This document shows, in pieces, positions 1 to 7,486 of a stretch of DNA of 64,000 nt. The translations under genes and the position numbers were made by a program. The first letter of the stretch is position 1, and each line of letters opens with the position of its first letter. The stretch comes from Desulfatiglans sp. GTDB lineage: Bacteria; Desulfobacterota; DSM-4660; Desulfatiglandales; HGW-15. The stretch lies in NCBI GenBank assembly GCA_012513605.1, contig JAAZBV010000034.1:45542-109541 (forward strand). The letters run 5' to 3'. Under the pieces are notes generated by a model that had not been told where the DNA came from, made no database searches, and saw only the letters and a list, made by a program, of their open reading frames with translations.

Positions 1-2
1 AC

Positions 3-2198
3 ATTAAGGCGAAATATGTTCTTCGCAAGCGTCCTCCCCAGAATATTGTAACAACGTATTTGTTCGGATACGAAACTGATAACCCAAGTTCTGACTATTT
101 AAAACACAAGGTTTTTGAAGAGCCTTTCGGTGGAACTGTTTTTGAGACGTATTATACAAAAAATCTGAAATACGCTAAGAATTTTTTTGGGGAGAATCTA
201 CGTGCAATGTATGATACCGACGGGATAGCGGGTATTGAATCACTATACAAGAAACTAACTCTACGCCTTATGTTCAATCTACATGAAATAGAAGATGATT
301 ATGATGTTTTCGTTGCTTTCGAGACAATGAACAATCGAGGAAAGAAGCTGACAAATCTTGAGCTGCTGAAGAACCGCCTTATCTACCTCACAACACTTTT
401 CGATGACTGGCAACTTGATTCAAAAGACAAGGATCAATTACGCAAAAACATCAATGATGCATGGAAAGAGGTATATTATCAGCTTGGACGTAATCAGAAC
501 GCCCCGCTTTCCGACGATGAGTTTCTGCGTGCTCATTGGATTACTTACTTCCGTTACTCTCGTAAAGGTGGAGATGATTACATACGGTTCTTGCTTGGGA
601 AGTTCTCCGCTAAGAATGTCTTTGAGAAACACGCTCCAGTACAGGAAAACGACGATACTGTCCTTATGTCGGATATAGAAGCTGGTGAGGACGATGAAAC
701 ACCGGAGGTTCAGACTGAAGCGGAAATCCAGTTGGTCAGCAAGCTCACGCCAAAGGAAATCAGCGACTATGTCAACAGCCTGAAATTGCTGGCTGAATCT
801 TGGTATTATAGCTTCTTTCCTTATGATAGTGGGTTCTCAAATGATGAAAAAGTTTGGATAGACAAATTGAATCGTATTGGCATCGGGTATTTCAGGCCTT
901 TAGTAGTAGCCGCATTGTCTTCGGAAAAAGACACAACGCCGGAAGAGCGCATTGTGCTGTTCAAATCCATCGAGCGGTTCCTTTTTGTATCATTCCGTCT
1001 CGGTGGTTTTCAGTCGAATTACCAGAGCAGCGTCTATTACAACAAGTCTCGTGATGTGTTAAGCGGTAATGTCTCTCTAGTTTCGATTTCTGAGGATTTG
1101 ATTTCCACAGTGGATAATGATATGGCTTCTGCAATCAAAGCCTTTACCGCACGTACCAACAGACGGTTTGATTCTGGAGAGGGTTTCTACGGGTGGCGTG
1201 ATTTACGCTATTTCCTTTACGAATACGAGTATGAAAAAGCCGTGAAGAATAACATTCAGAAAGTCGACTGGAGTATGTTCACGCGAGTTGAAAAAGATAA
1301 GGTAACCATAGAGCACATACTACCCCAAACGCCGGCGAAATGGTGTTGGCGCAATACCTACAGGATGTTCTCGGAGAGCGAGATAAAGCAACTGTCCGCT
1401 TCGCTTGGAAATTTGCTCCCGTTGTCCCAGAGTATTAATTCTTCGCTCCAAAACGATAGCTTTCAGGACAAAAAGAACTCAACAGCGGCAGGTAGAAGAG
1501 GTTATATAAATGGTTCTCATTCTGAGATAGAAGTTGCCCAAGAAGATGATTGGACAGCCCAAAACATCTTTAATCGTGGGCTGTCTCTTCTGAATTTCAT
1601 GGAGAAACGCTGGCAGTTGCAATTTGGAAGTAATGAAAAAACTGAGTTGCTTCATGTATCATTTATAAATGACGGCCGTGAAGCGCCCGATGACATCCCC
1701 GAAACCGAGCCGACTCAGACAGCTGTAATCGAAACAACGAGGGAACTGTCCGACAGGCATTATCTCCGTTTTGATTTCTGGAGTAATTTTGTGAACTACT
1801 GTAGGGAAAAAGGGCGCGGCGAAGACATAGCTTCACGTAAACCTTCTACTGCTGATTGGTATGACGTCACAATAGGCAGCAGAAATTATCATATATTCTT
1901 TCAGCTTGTGCGGCAAAAAATATTACGCATCGGGCTATATGTTTATCGCCCTGAGGATTTTACCAGACTAGATTCTCGGAAGGGTGAAATAGAAGCCGCA
2001 TATGGTTCTTCACTTGAATGGTATACCAGTCGACAAAAAAGTATAGCAAAGCGCATATTGCATTCTGTTGATGCAGATATTCATAATCCGAAGTTGTATC
2101 CGAAGAATTTTGCTTGGCTCATTGAACAGTACGATAAGTTACTGCGAGTTTTACAAATGGTCGACCCTGAAGGCTTTATAGAGGGGGATGCTCTTTAG
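3..2198 (+). CDS. GmrSD/DUF262-type restriction endonuclease, 5' end missing
   Basis: This is the C-terminal 731 residues of a large protein. The frame is open to the window edge and the first in-frame start (TTG at 60) falls inside conserved sequence, so the true start lies upstream. The motif [19 protein letters not shown] is typical of the DUF262 (GmrS-like) nucleotide-binding domain. IEHILPQTP, with its His at codon 438 of the visible part, is the DUF1524 HNH-like nuclease motif of GmrD. The last 150 residues resemble DUF4268, often fused to such proteins. The family cleaves modified or foreign DNA in defence against phage. The DGQQR motif expected near the N-terminus would be outside the window. 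A VapBC-like pair lies just downstream on the other strand. Specificity cannot be told from sequence. Confidence 0.8.
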   Translation: MKAKYVLRKRPPQNIVTTYLFGYETDNPSSDYLKHKVFEEPFGGTVFETYYTKNLKYAKNFFGENLRAMYDTDGIAGIESLYKKLTLRLMFNLHEIEDDYDVFVAFETMNNRGKKLTNLELLKNRLIYLTTLFDDWQLDSKDKDQLRKNINDAWKEVYYQLGRNQNAPLSDDEFLRAHWITYFRYSRKGGDDYIRFLLGKFSAKNVFEKHAPVQENDDTVLMSDIEAGEDDETPEVQTEAEIQLVSKLTPKEISDYVNSLKLLAESWYYSFFPYDSGFSNDEKVWIDKLNRIGIGYFRPLVVAALSSEKDTTPEERIVLFKSIERFLFVSFRLGGFQSNYQSSVYYNKSRDVLSGNVSLVSISEDLISTVDNDMASAIKAFTARTNRRFDSGEGFYGWRDLRYFLYEYEYEKAVKNNIQKVDWSMFTRVEKDKVTIEHILPQTPAKWCWRNTYRMFSESEIKQLSASLGNLLPLSQSINSSLQNDSFQDKKNSTAAGRRGYINGSHSEIEVAQEDDWTAQNIFNRGLSLLNFMEKRWQLQFGSNEKTELLHVSFINDGREAPDDIPETEPTQTAVIETTRELSDRHYLRFDFWSNFVNYCREKGRGEDIASRKPSTADWYDVTIGSRNYHIFFQLVRQKILRIGLYVYRPEDFTRLDSRKGEIEAAYGSSLEWYTSRQKSIAKRILHSVDADIHNPKLYPKNFAWLIEQYDKLLRVLQMVDPEGFIEGDAL

Positions 2199-2207
2199 AA
2201 AAATTGG

Positions 2208-2222
2208 GGTCAGGCGTTGACC
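2208..2222. other. Small hairpin between convergent genes
   Basis: GGTCA and TGACC form a 5-bp stem around a 5-base loop. It lies between the stop of the restriction gene and the stop of the toxin gene. No clear T-tract follows, so it is a weak terminator candidate at best. Confidence 0.3.
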
Positions 2223-2233
2223 TTGACATATAT

Positions 2234-2659
2234 TTACATGAAAGATTTTCTTTCACTAAGATTTACGATTTTCAGGTTTGAATATTTTGCCATAGCTGTA
2301 AAATCTCTATCCCTGTGCAAAACAGGGATATTATAAAAAATGGCATGATATCCTATCAGGCAGTCATTGCTTTTTCTTATTGTTATGCCTTTCTTTTTTA
2401 GTGTTCTATATAACTCAGCGGCACCAATAGCAAATTCAAGGGGCTTTGTTTCTAGAAACTGATAAGAGAGTAATATATCTTTTGCAATCCTGTATTCTTT
2501 ATCATTATTAAAACCCTGCAATATTTCCTGCAGGATAATAGAGCAAATATAGACAGGGTAATCTTCCTGAATTAAGGAATGCAACAGATCGGCTTCTTTG
2601 GTTTTTGTATCATTGAATAAATCAATCCACACGGAGGTATCAGCCAGCACACCATCCAT
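2234..2659 (-). CDS. vapC: PIN-domain ribonuclease toxin, VapC-like
   Basis: The 141-residue protein has the PIN fold signature: ADTSVWID at the N-terminus (Asp7), LQEIL (Glu45), SNDCLIGY (Asp99) and HRDRDF (Asp117/Asp119), the acidic set that binds Mg2+ or Mn2+. VapC toxins cleave RNA, often tRNA or rRNA loops, when free of antitoxin. The ATG overlaps the TAA of the upstream antitoxin gene by one base, so the two are translationally coupled. All catalytic positions are present, so it looks active. Target RNA cannot be inferred. Confidence 0.88.
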   Translation of the reverse strand: MDGVLADTSVWIDLFNDTKTKEADLLHSLIQEDYPVYICSIILQEILQGFNNDKEYRIAKDILLSYQFLETKPLEFAIGAAELYRTLKKKGITIRKSNDCLIGYHAIFYNIPVLHRDRDFTAMAKYSNLKIVNLSERKSFM

Positions 2660-2850
2660 TATATCTTCCTCATTTCATCAAGATCCCCTTCCCATTTAAT
2701 CTTGCCCTTTAAACCCAGAATAGATTTTCTTTTTTTCTGGGCTATTAATTCTTTGAGGGCATACTCTACAATACCCTTCTTTGTCTTAATATGGGTCATT
2801 GACATGGCTGAATTTATTAATTTATCATCAATATCAAGGTTTGTTCTCAT
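2659..2850 (-). CDS. vapB: VapB-like antitoxin
   Basis: The 63-residue protein begins MRTNLDIDDKLI, the ribbon-helix-helix-type N-terminus common in VapB antitoxins that pair with PIN toxins, and has a basic C-terminal half (IAQKKRKS) expected to wrap the toxin. I chose the ATG at 2850 rather than the longer frame from 2898, because a strong GGGGGTGG ribosome binding site lies just before it. It would bind its own promoter and neutralise the toxin. The stop overlaps the vapC start. Confidence 0.8.
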   Translation of the reverse strand: MRTNLDIDDKLINSAMSMTHIKTKKGIVEYALKELIAQKKRKSILGLKGKIKWEGDLDEMRKI

Positions 2851-2904
2851 TTTTCCACCCCCATTAATATATGCAAGCATAATATAAAAATTACACATCA
2901 GGAA

Positions 2905-3204
2905 GCAAGGTATTTAAAAGGGTTAAATATTTCCCTACTGATCCTCAAAAGCCTATGGTCACCAGGATTTTTGACAGGATAAAGGGTGACACTGTCACCA
3001 TGTCTCAAATCAATAGGAATGCCCATAAATAAAAAATAGTGCACGAGACACTTCTTATTAATGGCATATATATTATGGAGATGCTCAACCTGGATGGTGT
3101 AAAACCAGGTAATTATGAAATGATATGTCTGCCGCTCAGGATGGAAAAGGGTGACGCAGGCCCCGTGTAGGGCAATCATCAGGACGATAACTAAACAGAG
3201 TTAG
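2905..3204 (+). pseudogene. Decayed cyclase/kynurenine formamidase-like gene (PF04199)
   Basis: Two pieces of one family can be read on the plus strand. The first (about 2905-3028) ends in GDTVTMSQINRNAHK then TAA and resembles the N-terminal half of cyclase-family metal hydrolases. The second starts at GTG CAC GAG near 3042 and reads VHETLLINGIYIMEML, then NLDGVKPGNYEMICLPL and GDAGPV, a clear C-terminal cyclase motif. It ends in a TAG that disappears if one T near 3168 is removed; the frame then reads VRAIIRTITKQS and stops at 3202-3204. The metal-binding HxGTHxD segment and most of the middle are gone. So there is an internal deletion plus a one-base frameshift. Family assignment is by eye. 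Confidence 0.65.
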
Positions 3205-3260
3205 AGCGTTTTGGTTAACAGGGGTGTTTAGTACAGCCCCTGTTTTATCCATTTTTTGAT

Positions 3261-4499
3261 TTATAACTGTCCAAGGCTTTTTTCTGCATGGCCCCTTAAT
3301 TTGCGGTGAGGGGCATTCTGCGCAACTGTCCTCAGTGTCTCTGAATAGCGGCGGTCTCCTGTCCTTCCAAGCGCCCTGCAGAGCCACGCCATTGCATCAA
3401 TCTGGATGTTGCTTGCATCTGCTGAATAATGTTTAAGAAGCGTCTGCTCAGCAATGCCCGCAAGATAGCTGTTATTGTAATGTCTATGGTAGATATTTTT
3501 AGCTGCATCACGGATTTCGGTTAGAGAACCATTCTGGAGCATCCGGGCATAACGCTGTTCCTCAGCGCTAAAGGCCTCTGACACATTAGCCTTTTGTTCT
3601 GCTGTTAATGATGAGACTACAACGGCCTGCTCCTTAACCGCAGGCTGTTCAGCCACAGGTGCAGGTTTATTCATCGGTTCAAGCAGCACCTGAAGATTCT
3701 TCATCTCTCCTTTTTCAAGGGTAACCCATTCACGGTGGGATTTATAACCGGCAGCAGAGACCTCCAGATCATAGCGACCCTGATCAAGACTTAGCCCCTG
3801 CTCAAATACAGGGGCAATATTCATGATGCGAATCCTTGCATTCGAGGGGTTTGCATCCACATAAAGCCTGGCCTTCTGGTCTTTGACAGCTACTGGCCTG
3901 GATGATACCGGGGCAGGAGCCTTTTCCTCAACAGGAATAGCAGGTACCTGCTGAACCTCTGTCTGAGCCTGAACAGTTGCAATCTCATTACTTCTTACAG
4001 GTGCTACAGGCATGGAAGAGACTCTTTGACCGGAGATTACGCGCGGGTCACGGTAATATTTGGAGTCCAGGAGATGGCATGTAGCCATGTAGGCCATGGC
4101 CTCATCTCTATTCATAAGGTCAAACTCCAGACTACCCATTGATACCTTCAGGCGCACAAAATATACCTCGCCCGGCTGCGCATTAACAGTTGCCTCGGTG
4201 GTTTTGAATATCCCGAAAAGTTTTGGGGTAAAGGTATACTGCCCCGGATCAACAGAAAGGGAAAAAAAAGCGATCTCAGGCAGCGTCTCAACCACCTCTA
4301 TATCATTTACCTTTACTCCCGGCATTGTTGTGGCTGTCATTACACCCCTCTGCCTGTAGACATAAATTACCGCCTTTCCAGACTCCGGGGTTACCGCATG
4401 TGTAAACTTTGGACCGATAGAGGTTGTAAGGCATCCTGTGATTAATGAAGTTAGAAAAAGTACTGAAATTAATATAAAAAACTTTGTTTTCATAAACAT
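3261..4499 (-). CDS. Lipoprotein with DUF2846 and PEGA domains
   Basis: The 412-residue protein has a lipoprotein signal with lipobox LITGC (Cys23). Residues about 40-140 (GKAVIYVYRQRG, then VDPGQYTF and PGEVYFVRL) match the DUF2846 beta domain of periplasmic lipoproteins. Residues about 210-280 (LYVDANPSNARIRI ... GRYDLEVSAAGYKSHREWV) are a PEGA domain. The C-terminal 110 residues are helical with repeat-like pairs. It is likely anchored in a membrane facing the periplasm; function unknown. An AAGGGG site precedes the ATG at 4499; a second ATG at 4493 is possible. It lies 14 bases after a small unknown gene in the same direction. Confidence 0.72.
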   Translation of the reverse strand: MFMKTKFFILISVLFLTSLITGCLTTSIGPKFTHAVTPESGKAVIYVYRQRGVMTATTMPGVKVNDIEVVETLPEIAFFSLSVDPGQYTFTPKLFGIFKTTEATVNAQPGEVYFVRLKVSMGSLEFDLMNRDEAMAYMATCHLLDSKYYRDPRVISGQRVSSMPVAPVRSNEIATVQAQTEVQQVPAIPVEEKAPAPVSSRPVAVKDQKARLYVDANPSNARIRIMNIAPVFEQGLSLDQGRYDLEVSAAGYKSHREWVTLEKGEMKNLQVLLEPMNKPAPVAEQPAVKEQAVVVSSLTAEQKANVSEAFSAEEQRYARMLQNGSLTEIRDAAKNIYHRHYNNSYLAGIAEQTLLKHYSADASNIQIDAMAWLCRALGRTGDRRYSETLRTVAQNAPHRKLRGHAEKSLGQL

Positions 4500-4513
4500 A
4501 ATTACCCCTTAAT

Positions 4514-4753
4514 TTATCTTAACATTAATTTGCCGGAGGCAACCCCGGTATATTTATTATGCACAAGATATTTATCGGTCAGGGGGCATGATATCTTTAG
4601 AAAAAATGGCCTTGTCTCATACTGGGAACCAAATGACATGCCTTCTCTGATCATGCAAGGCATCATATTCAGTTTATAATTAATTTCATTTAAGCCAACT
4701 TTACCGATTACAAATTCAAAATCTAATGATATACTTTTGCCATGTTTCATCAT
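4514..4753 (-). CDS. Small protein of unknown function
   Basis: I do not recognise this 79-residue protein. I took the start at 4753 (ATGATG) because AAAGGAG lies directly upstream; the open frame runs further to 4786. It has no signal peptide or membrane segment and looks like a small mixed alpha/beta domain. It lies just before the DUF2846/PEGA lipoprotein gene, so the two are probably cotranscribed. Confidence 0.5.
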   Translation of the reverse strand: MMKHGKSISLDFEFVIGKVGLNEINYKLNMMPCMIREGMSFGSQYETRPFFLKISCPLTDKYLVHNKYTGVASGKLMLR

Positions 4754-4931
4754 GATCTCCTTTCTATGCTTTCTGGCGCCACTCAAACCTGACAGGGAGA
4801 TCAGGCTTTTTCCGCTTTTTAGATGATAAGAACACTCTAATACGATGTTTGTATTTTAAAGTAACTGGCCGGTTTTAAGCAATTTGCTTTTTGGACATTA
4901 ACCGTATTATCTTTCTTAAAGGGAGGAAAAA

Positions 4932-5381
4932 ATGAAATTAGTCAAGGATATCTTAAAAAACAAGGCCATCAAGGAGCTCTTTTCGGTAACCCCTGAATCA
5001 CTTGTTTTTGATGCCCTCAGCCTTCTGGCTGAAAAAAACATTGGCGCGCTGATGGTTATAGACAAGAAAGGCAAGGTCGTTGGTATTTTTTCCGAAAGGG
5101 ATTATACGCGTAAAGTAATCCTGAAAGGGAAATCCTCAAAAGAGACAAAGGTTCAGGATATCATGACCTCTGCACGCGCAATGTACAAAATCAAACCTGA
5201 AACAGAGATAAACGAATGCATGGTTCTCATGACAGGCAAACATATCCGGCACCTGCCGGTTTTTGACGGGCAGAAATTTATAGGCCTGATATCAATCGGC
5301 GATATTTTAAAGGCCGTCATTGTTGAAAAAGAAAAACTGATCGATGATCTGAGCGACTATATTGCTGGCAAGTACGCATAG
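4932..5381 (+). CDS. CBS-domain protein (tandem CBS pair)
   Basis: The 149 residues are essentially one Bateman module: CBS1 around 15-70 (VFDALSLLAEKNIGALMVID ... GIFSERDYTRKV) and CBS2 around 85-140 (KPETEINECMVLMTGKHIRHLPV ... LISIGDILKAV). Such stand-alone pairs bind adenosine nucleotides and act as energy sensors; the partner cannot be told. GGGAGG precedes the ATG. The gene stands alone, convergent with the MfnE-like gene. Confidence 0.88.
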   Translation: MKLVKDILKNKAIKELFSVTPESLVFDALSLLAEKNIGALMVIDKKGKVVGIFSERDYTRKVILKGKSSKETKVQDIMTSARAMYKIKPETEINECMVLMTGKHIRHLPVFDGQKFIGLISIGDILKAVIVEKEKLIDDLSDYIAGKYA

Positions 5382-5562
5382 TCTACTACTCTAACTGACT
5401 GAAATAACTTATGCAGCAATAGGGCGAAAGATTTTTAGCCCCTTTTTATTTTATATTGTCAGTAACAACCCCCTCTTTTAGGCAGATACGTGCTTTATTG
5501 GGGGTATATTGTCAGGAAAGAGTTTTTAATATGGGATTCAATATGCCAATACAACTCAGGTT

Positions 5563-6261
5563 TCAGGTTATTTTGAAATTTTCAAACAAGTCGTCTAACT
5601 GCTCTGGATAATTCCCACTTATTATCCATACGCGGCTTTTAAGAGGCAGGTTTGAAATTGATGTGAAATCCTCCCTTATTGATTGAGAGATGTTCTCTGA
5701 TTGCTCCCTGATTCCCTTCATTATTTTATAGAAGAACGGGTCAACTATATCTCTCCCCTTTAACTTTTCCAGATCAACTGGCAACCTGTAATCATTCTTA
5801 TCCCCTGCTCCTGCGGGCATACTTGTGCTTTTAACTAATACAAGTCTTTCCGCCTTTATATATCCCGCGATCCATGCGGCTATAGAATCGGATGTAATAT
5901 CCCAGGAGTGGGGAAGGGGATCTTTATCCTTCATAAGTTTATATGGAAGGAGTATGGCTGGTTGATATTTAACTGCACAGTTTATAGCATCATCTATATT
6001 TTCAAAACATATGGTGCCGGGGATCAATGATGATAACAGGTAGCCATACTGGTTCATGGAGAGTATTGCCATCCAGTGGGAGGTGTCCTGGTCAAGATTG
6101 AAACTCTGTGTACTGTCTCTTACAGCATCCGCAAAGATACCACCACCCGGTATGAATAAAACCTTGTGATTTTTCCCAATGTTACCGAGTTGAGTGCAAA
6201 GCTCGCCAAGTAATTTAGTTTTCAGGAGGCTGCCACCCACCTTGATTACTATGACAGACAT
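5563..6261 (-). CDS. Amino-acid-kinase-fold protein, MfnE-like
   Basis: The 232-residue protein has the amino acid kinase start (VIVIKVGGSLL) and glycine loop (FIPGGGIFADAVR). PHSWDITSDSIAAWIA and IVDPFF are typical of the MfnE group, which in methanogens phosphorylates 5-(aminomethyl)-3-furanmethanol phosphate in methanofuran synthesis. Its start is one base after the stop of the MfnF-like gene, so they form a tight operon. This supports a role in methanofuran or a related C1 cofactor. The exact substrate in this organism is inferred. Confidence 0.72.
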   Translation of the reverse strand: MSVIVIKVGGSLLKTKLLGELCTQLGNIGKNHKVLFIPGGGIFADAVRDSTQSFNLDQDTSHWMAILSMNQYGYLLSSLIPGTICFENIDDAINCAVKYQPAILLPYKLMKDKDPLPHSWDITSDSIAAWIAGYIKAERLVLVKSTSMPAGAGDKNDYRLPVDLEKLKGRDIVDPFFYKIMKGIREQSENISQSIREDFTSISNLPLKSRVWIISGNYPEQLDDLFENFKIT

Positions 6262-6262
6262 T

Positions 6263-7306
6263 CTAAAGCTTCCCTATGTGTTCATTTAAAAGTGATGCTA
6301 CAGAAAAGGCAGGTAAACAGTTGTGGTCATCCTTTGATTCCCAGTGTATGACATCCTGGATGCCAATAGCCCTTGCAGCCCTTTCAGCAAGAAATGCCCC
6401 GGTACCGGTTACAACAACAGGGATAATTTTAGAAAACGCTGCCGTGGCAAGGACATTTAATATTGCTTCAGAAATCTGTTCTGTCTGTTTCTGACTCAGG
6501 TATTGAGCCATACTGTCAATTTCGTCTGTTGTAAGTATTTCAGTGTCTGCGCATATGAGTCTTGCAAGCCGTGCCCTTGCATCTCTAACTGTCTTTTGTC
6601 GTTTATCGGCTGTGGGGCAGGAGTATGTATCAGCAGAGATATCCCCGAGAATTAGATATACATCAGCCATGGTTGTGAAATATTCAGCAGCAAACGGGCA
6701 CTCCTTATCACGGAGAGGGACAGTGTGGACAATTGCATTCGGGTTGGTTCGGAGGACCCCGGAGTAAACCAGTTCGTTATTGATCAACCTGCCTGTATCT
6801 GTCCGTTCATGACAGATGACCTTCCCCTCTTTTATTGGGATAATATCAGTTGTTGTGCTGCCGACATCGATGAGGATGCAGTTGTTGTGAATATTTGCGA
6901 TATACCTGGCACTGGCTAACCAGTTTGTAGCAGCACACATAAGCGGTTTTTCATCTGCTTCCAGGAAATTATAAAAACCGCCTTCAAGATTAAAAATATA
7001 GACAGGTGAGTAGACAAAAGCCTTTTGAAGTGCGCTCAGTATAAAATGAATTCCCTCTCTTTTTATCCTGAAGGCATCAGAAAGTTCTGCAGTTATTGTT
7101 ACACCGTGGGGCTCTTCTGTTTTGAATGTAAGATTTTGCCCTGCTATTTTAAGCTGATCAGCAAGCTCAGAGGGGTTATGCCATATTTCAAAGGGTATGC
7201 TTACCGCTTTAATAACTCTGGCCCTGTTGCCGTGCCATTCAACGCGGACAGCCTTGATATTTACCCCGCCAATGTCCCAGCCGTTTATTATTGTTGCAGA
7301 CCTCAT
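6263..7306 (-). CDS. H4MPT-linked C1 transfer pathway protein, MfnF-like (TIGR03123-type)
   Basis: The 347-residue protein has a hydantoinase/ASKHA fold: WDIGGVNIKAV at the N-terminus, LIDVGSTTTDIIPI around residues 145-158 and VVTGTGAFLAERAARA near 300-315. This pattern marks the family called probable H4MPT-linked C1 transfer pathway protein; archaeal MfnF joins the furan and tyramine parts of methanofuran. The family tracks with genomes that use tetrahydromethanopterin and methanofuran. The next gene is MfnE-like, one base downstream. No other C1 pathway genes are in the window. Confidence 0.75.
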   Translation of the reverse strand: MRSATIINGWDIGGVNIKAVRVEWHGNRARVIKAVSIPFEIWHNPSELADQLKIAGQNLTFKTEEPHGVTITAELSDAFRIKREGIHFILSALQKAFVYSPVYIFNLEGGFYNFLEADEKPLMCAATNWLASARYIANIHNNCILIDVGSTTTDIIPIKEGKVICHERTDTGRLINNELVYSGVLRTNPNAIVHTVPLRDKECPFAAEYFTTMADVYLILGDISADTYSCPTADKRQKTVRDARARLARLICADTEILTTDEIDSMAQYLSQKQTEQISEAILNVLATAAFSKIIPVVVTGTGAFLAERAARAIGIQDVIHWESKDDHNCLPAFSVASLLNEHIGKL

Positions 7307-7431
7307 ATTTTACCTTTAAAAATTTGAGATATTACCACACCAGAAGGTAATTTGTACATGGCGCAGATTTTTTTGTCAGGTATGATCCTGCTTAAAAGAA
7401 AAACAGAGTGAGAATGGATGTATACTGCAAA

Positions 7432-7460
7432 TTGACAATAAGAAATAATTCCAATATGGT
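7432..7460 (+). promoter_or_regulatory. Candidate sigma70 promoter for the GH3 gene
   Basis: TTGACA (7432-7437), a 17-base spacer and TATGGT (7455-7460) lie 27 bases before the ATG. AGGAGG at 7472-7477 is the ribosome binding site. The -35 is a perfect consensus match; the -10 matches at four of six positions. Confidence 0.5.
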
Positions 7461-7486
7461 TTATATATATCAGGAGGTTTCCTAAC

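Noticed and set aside
2898..3179. A 93-codon minus-strand frame
   Set aside because: It lies opposite the decayed cyclase gene; the plus strand carries the real similarity.
5381..5520. Terminator between the CBS and MfnE-like genes
   Set aside because: GGGC/GCCC and ACCCCC/GGGGGT pairs have long loops or short stems; not convincing.
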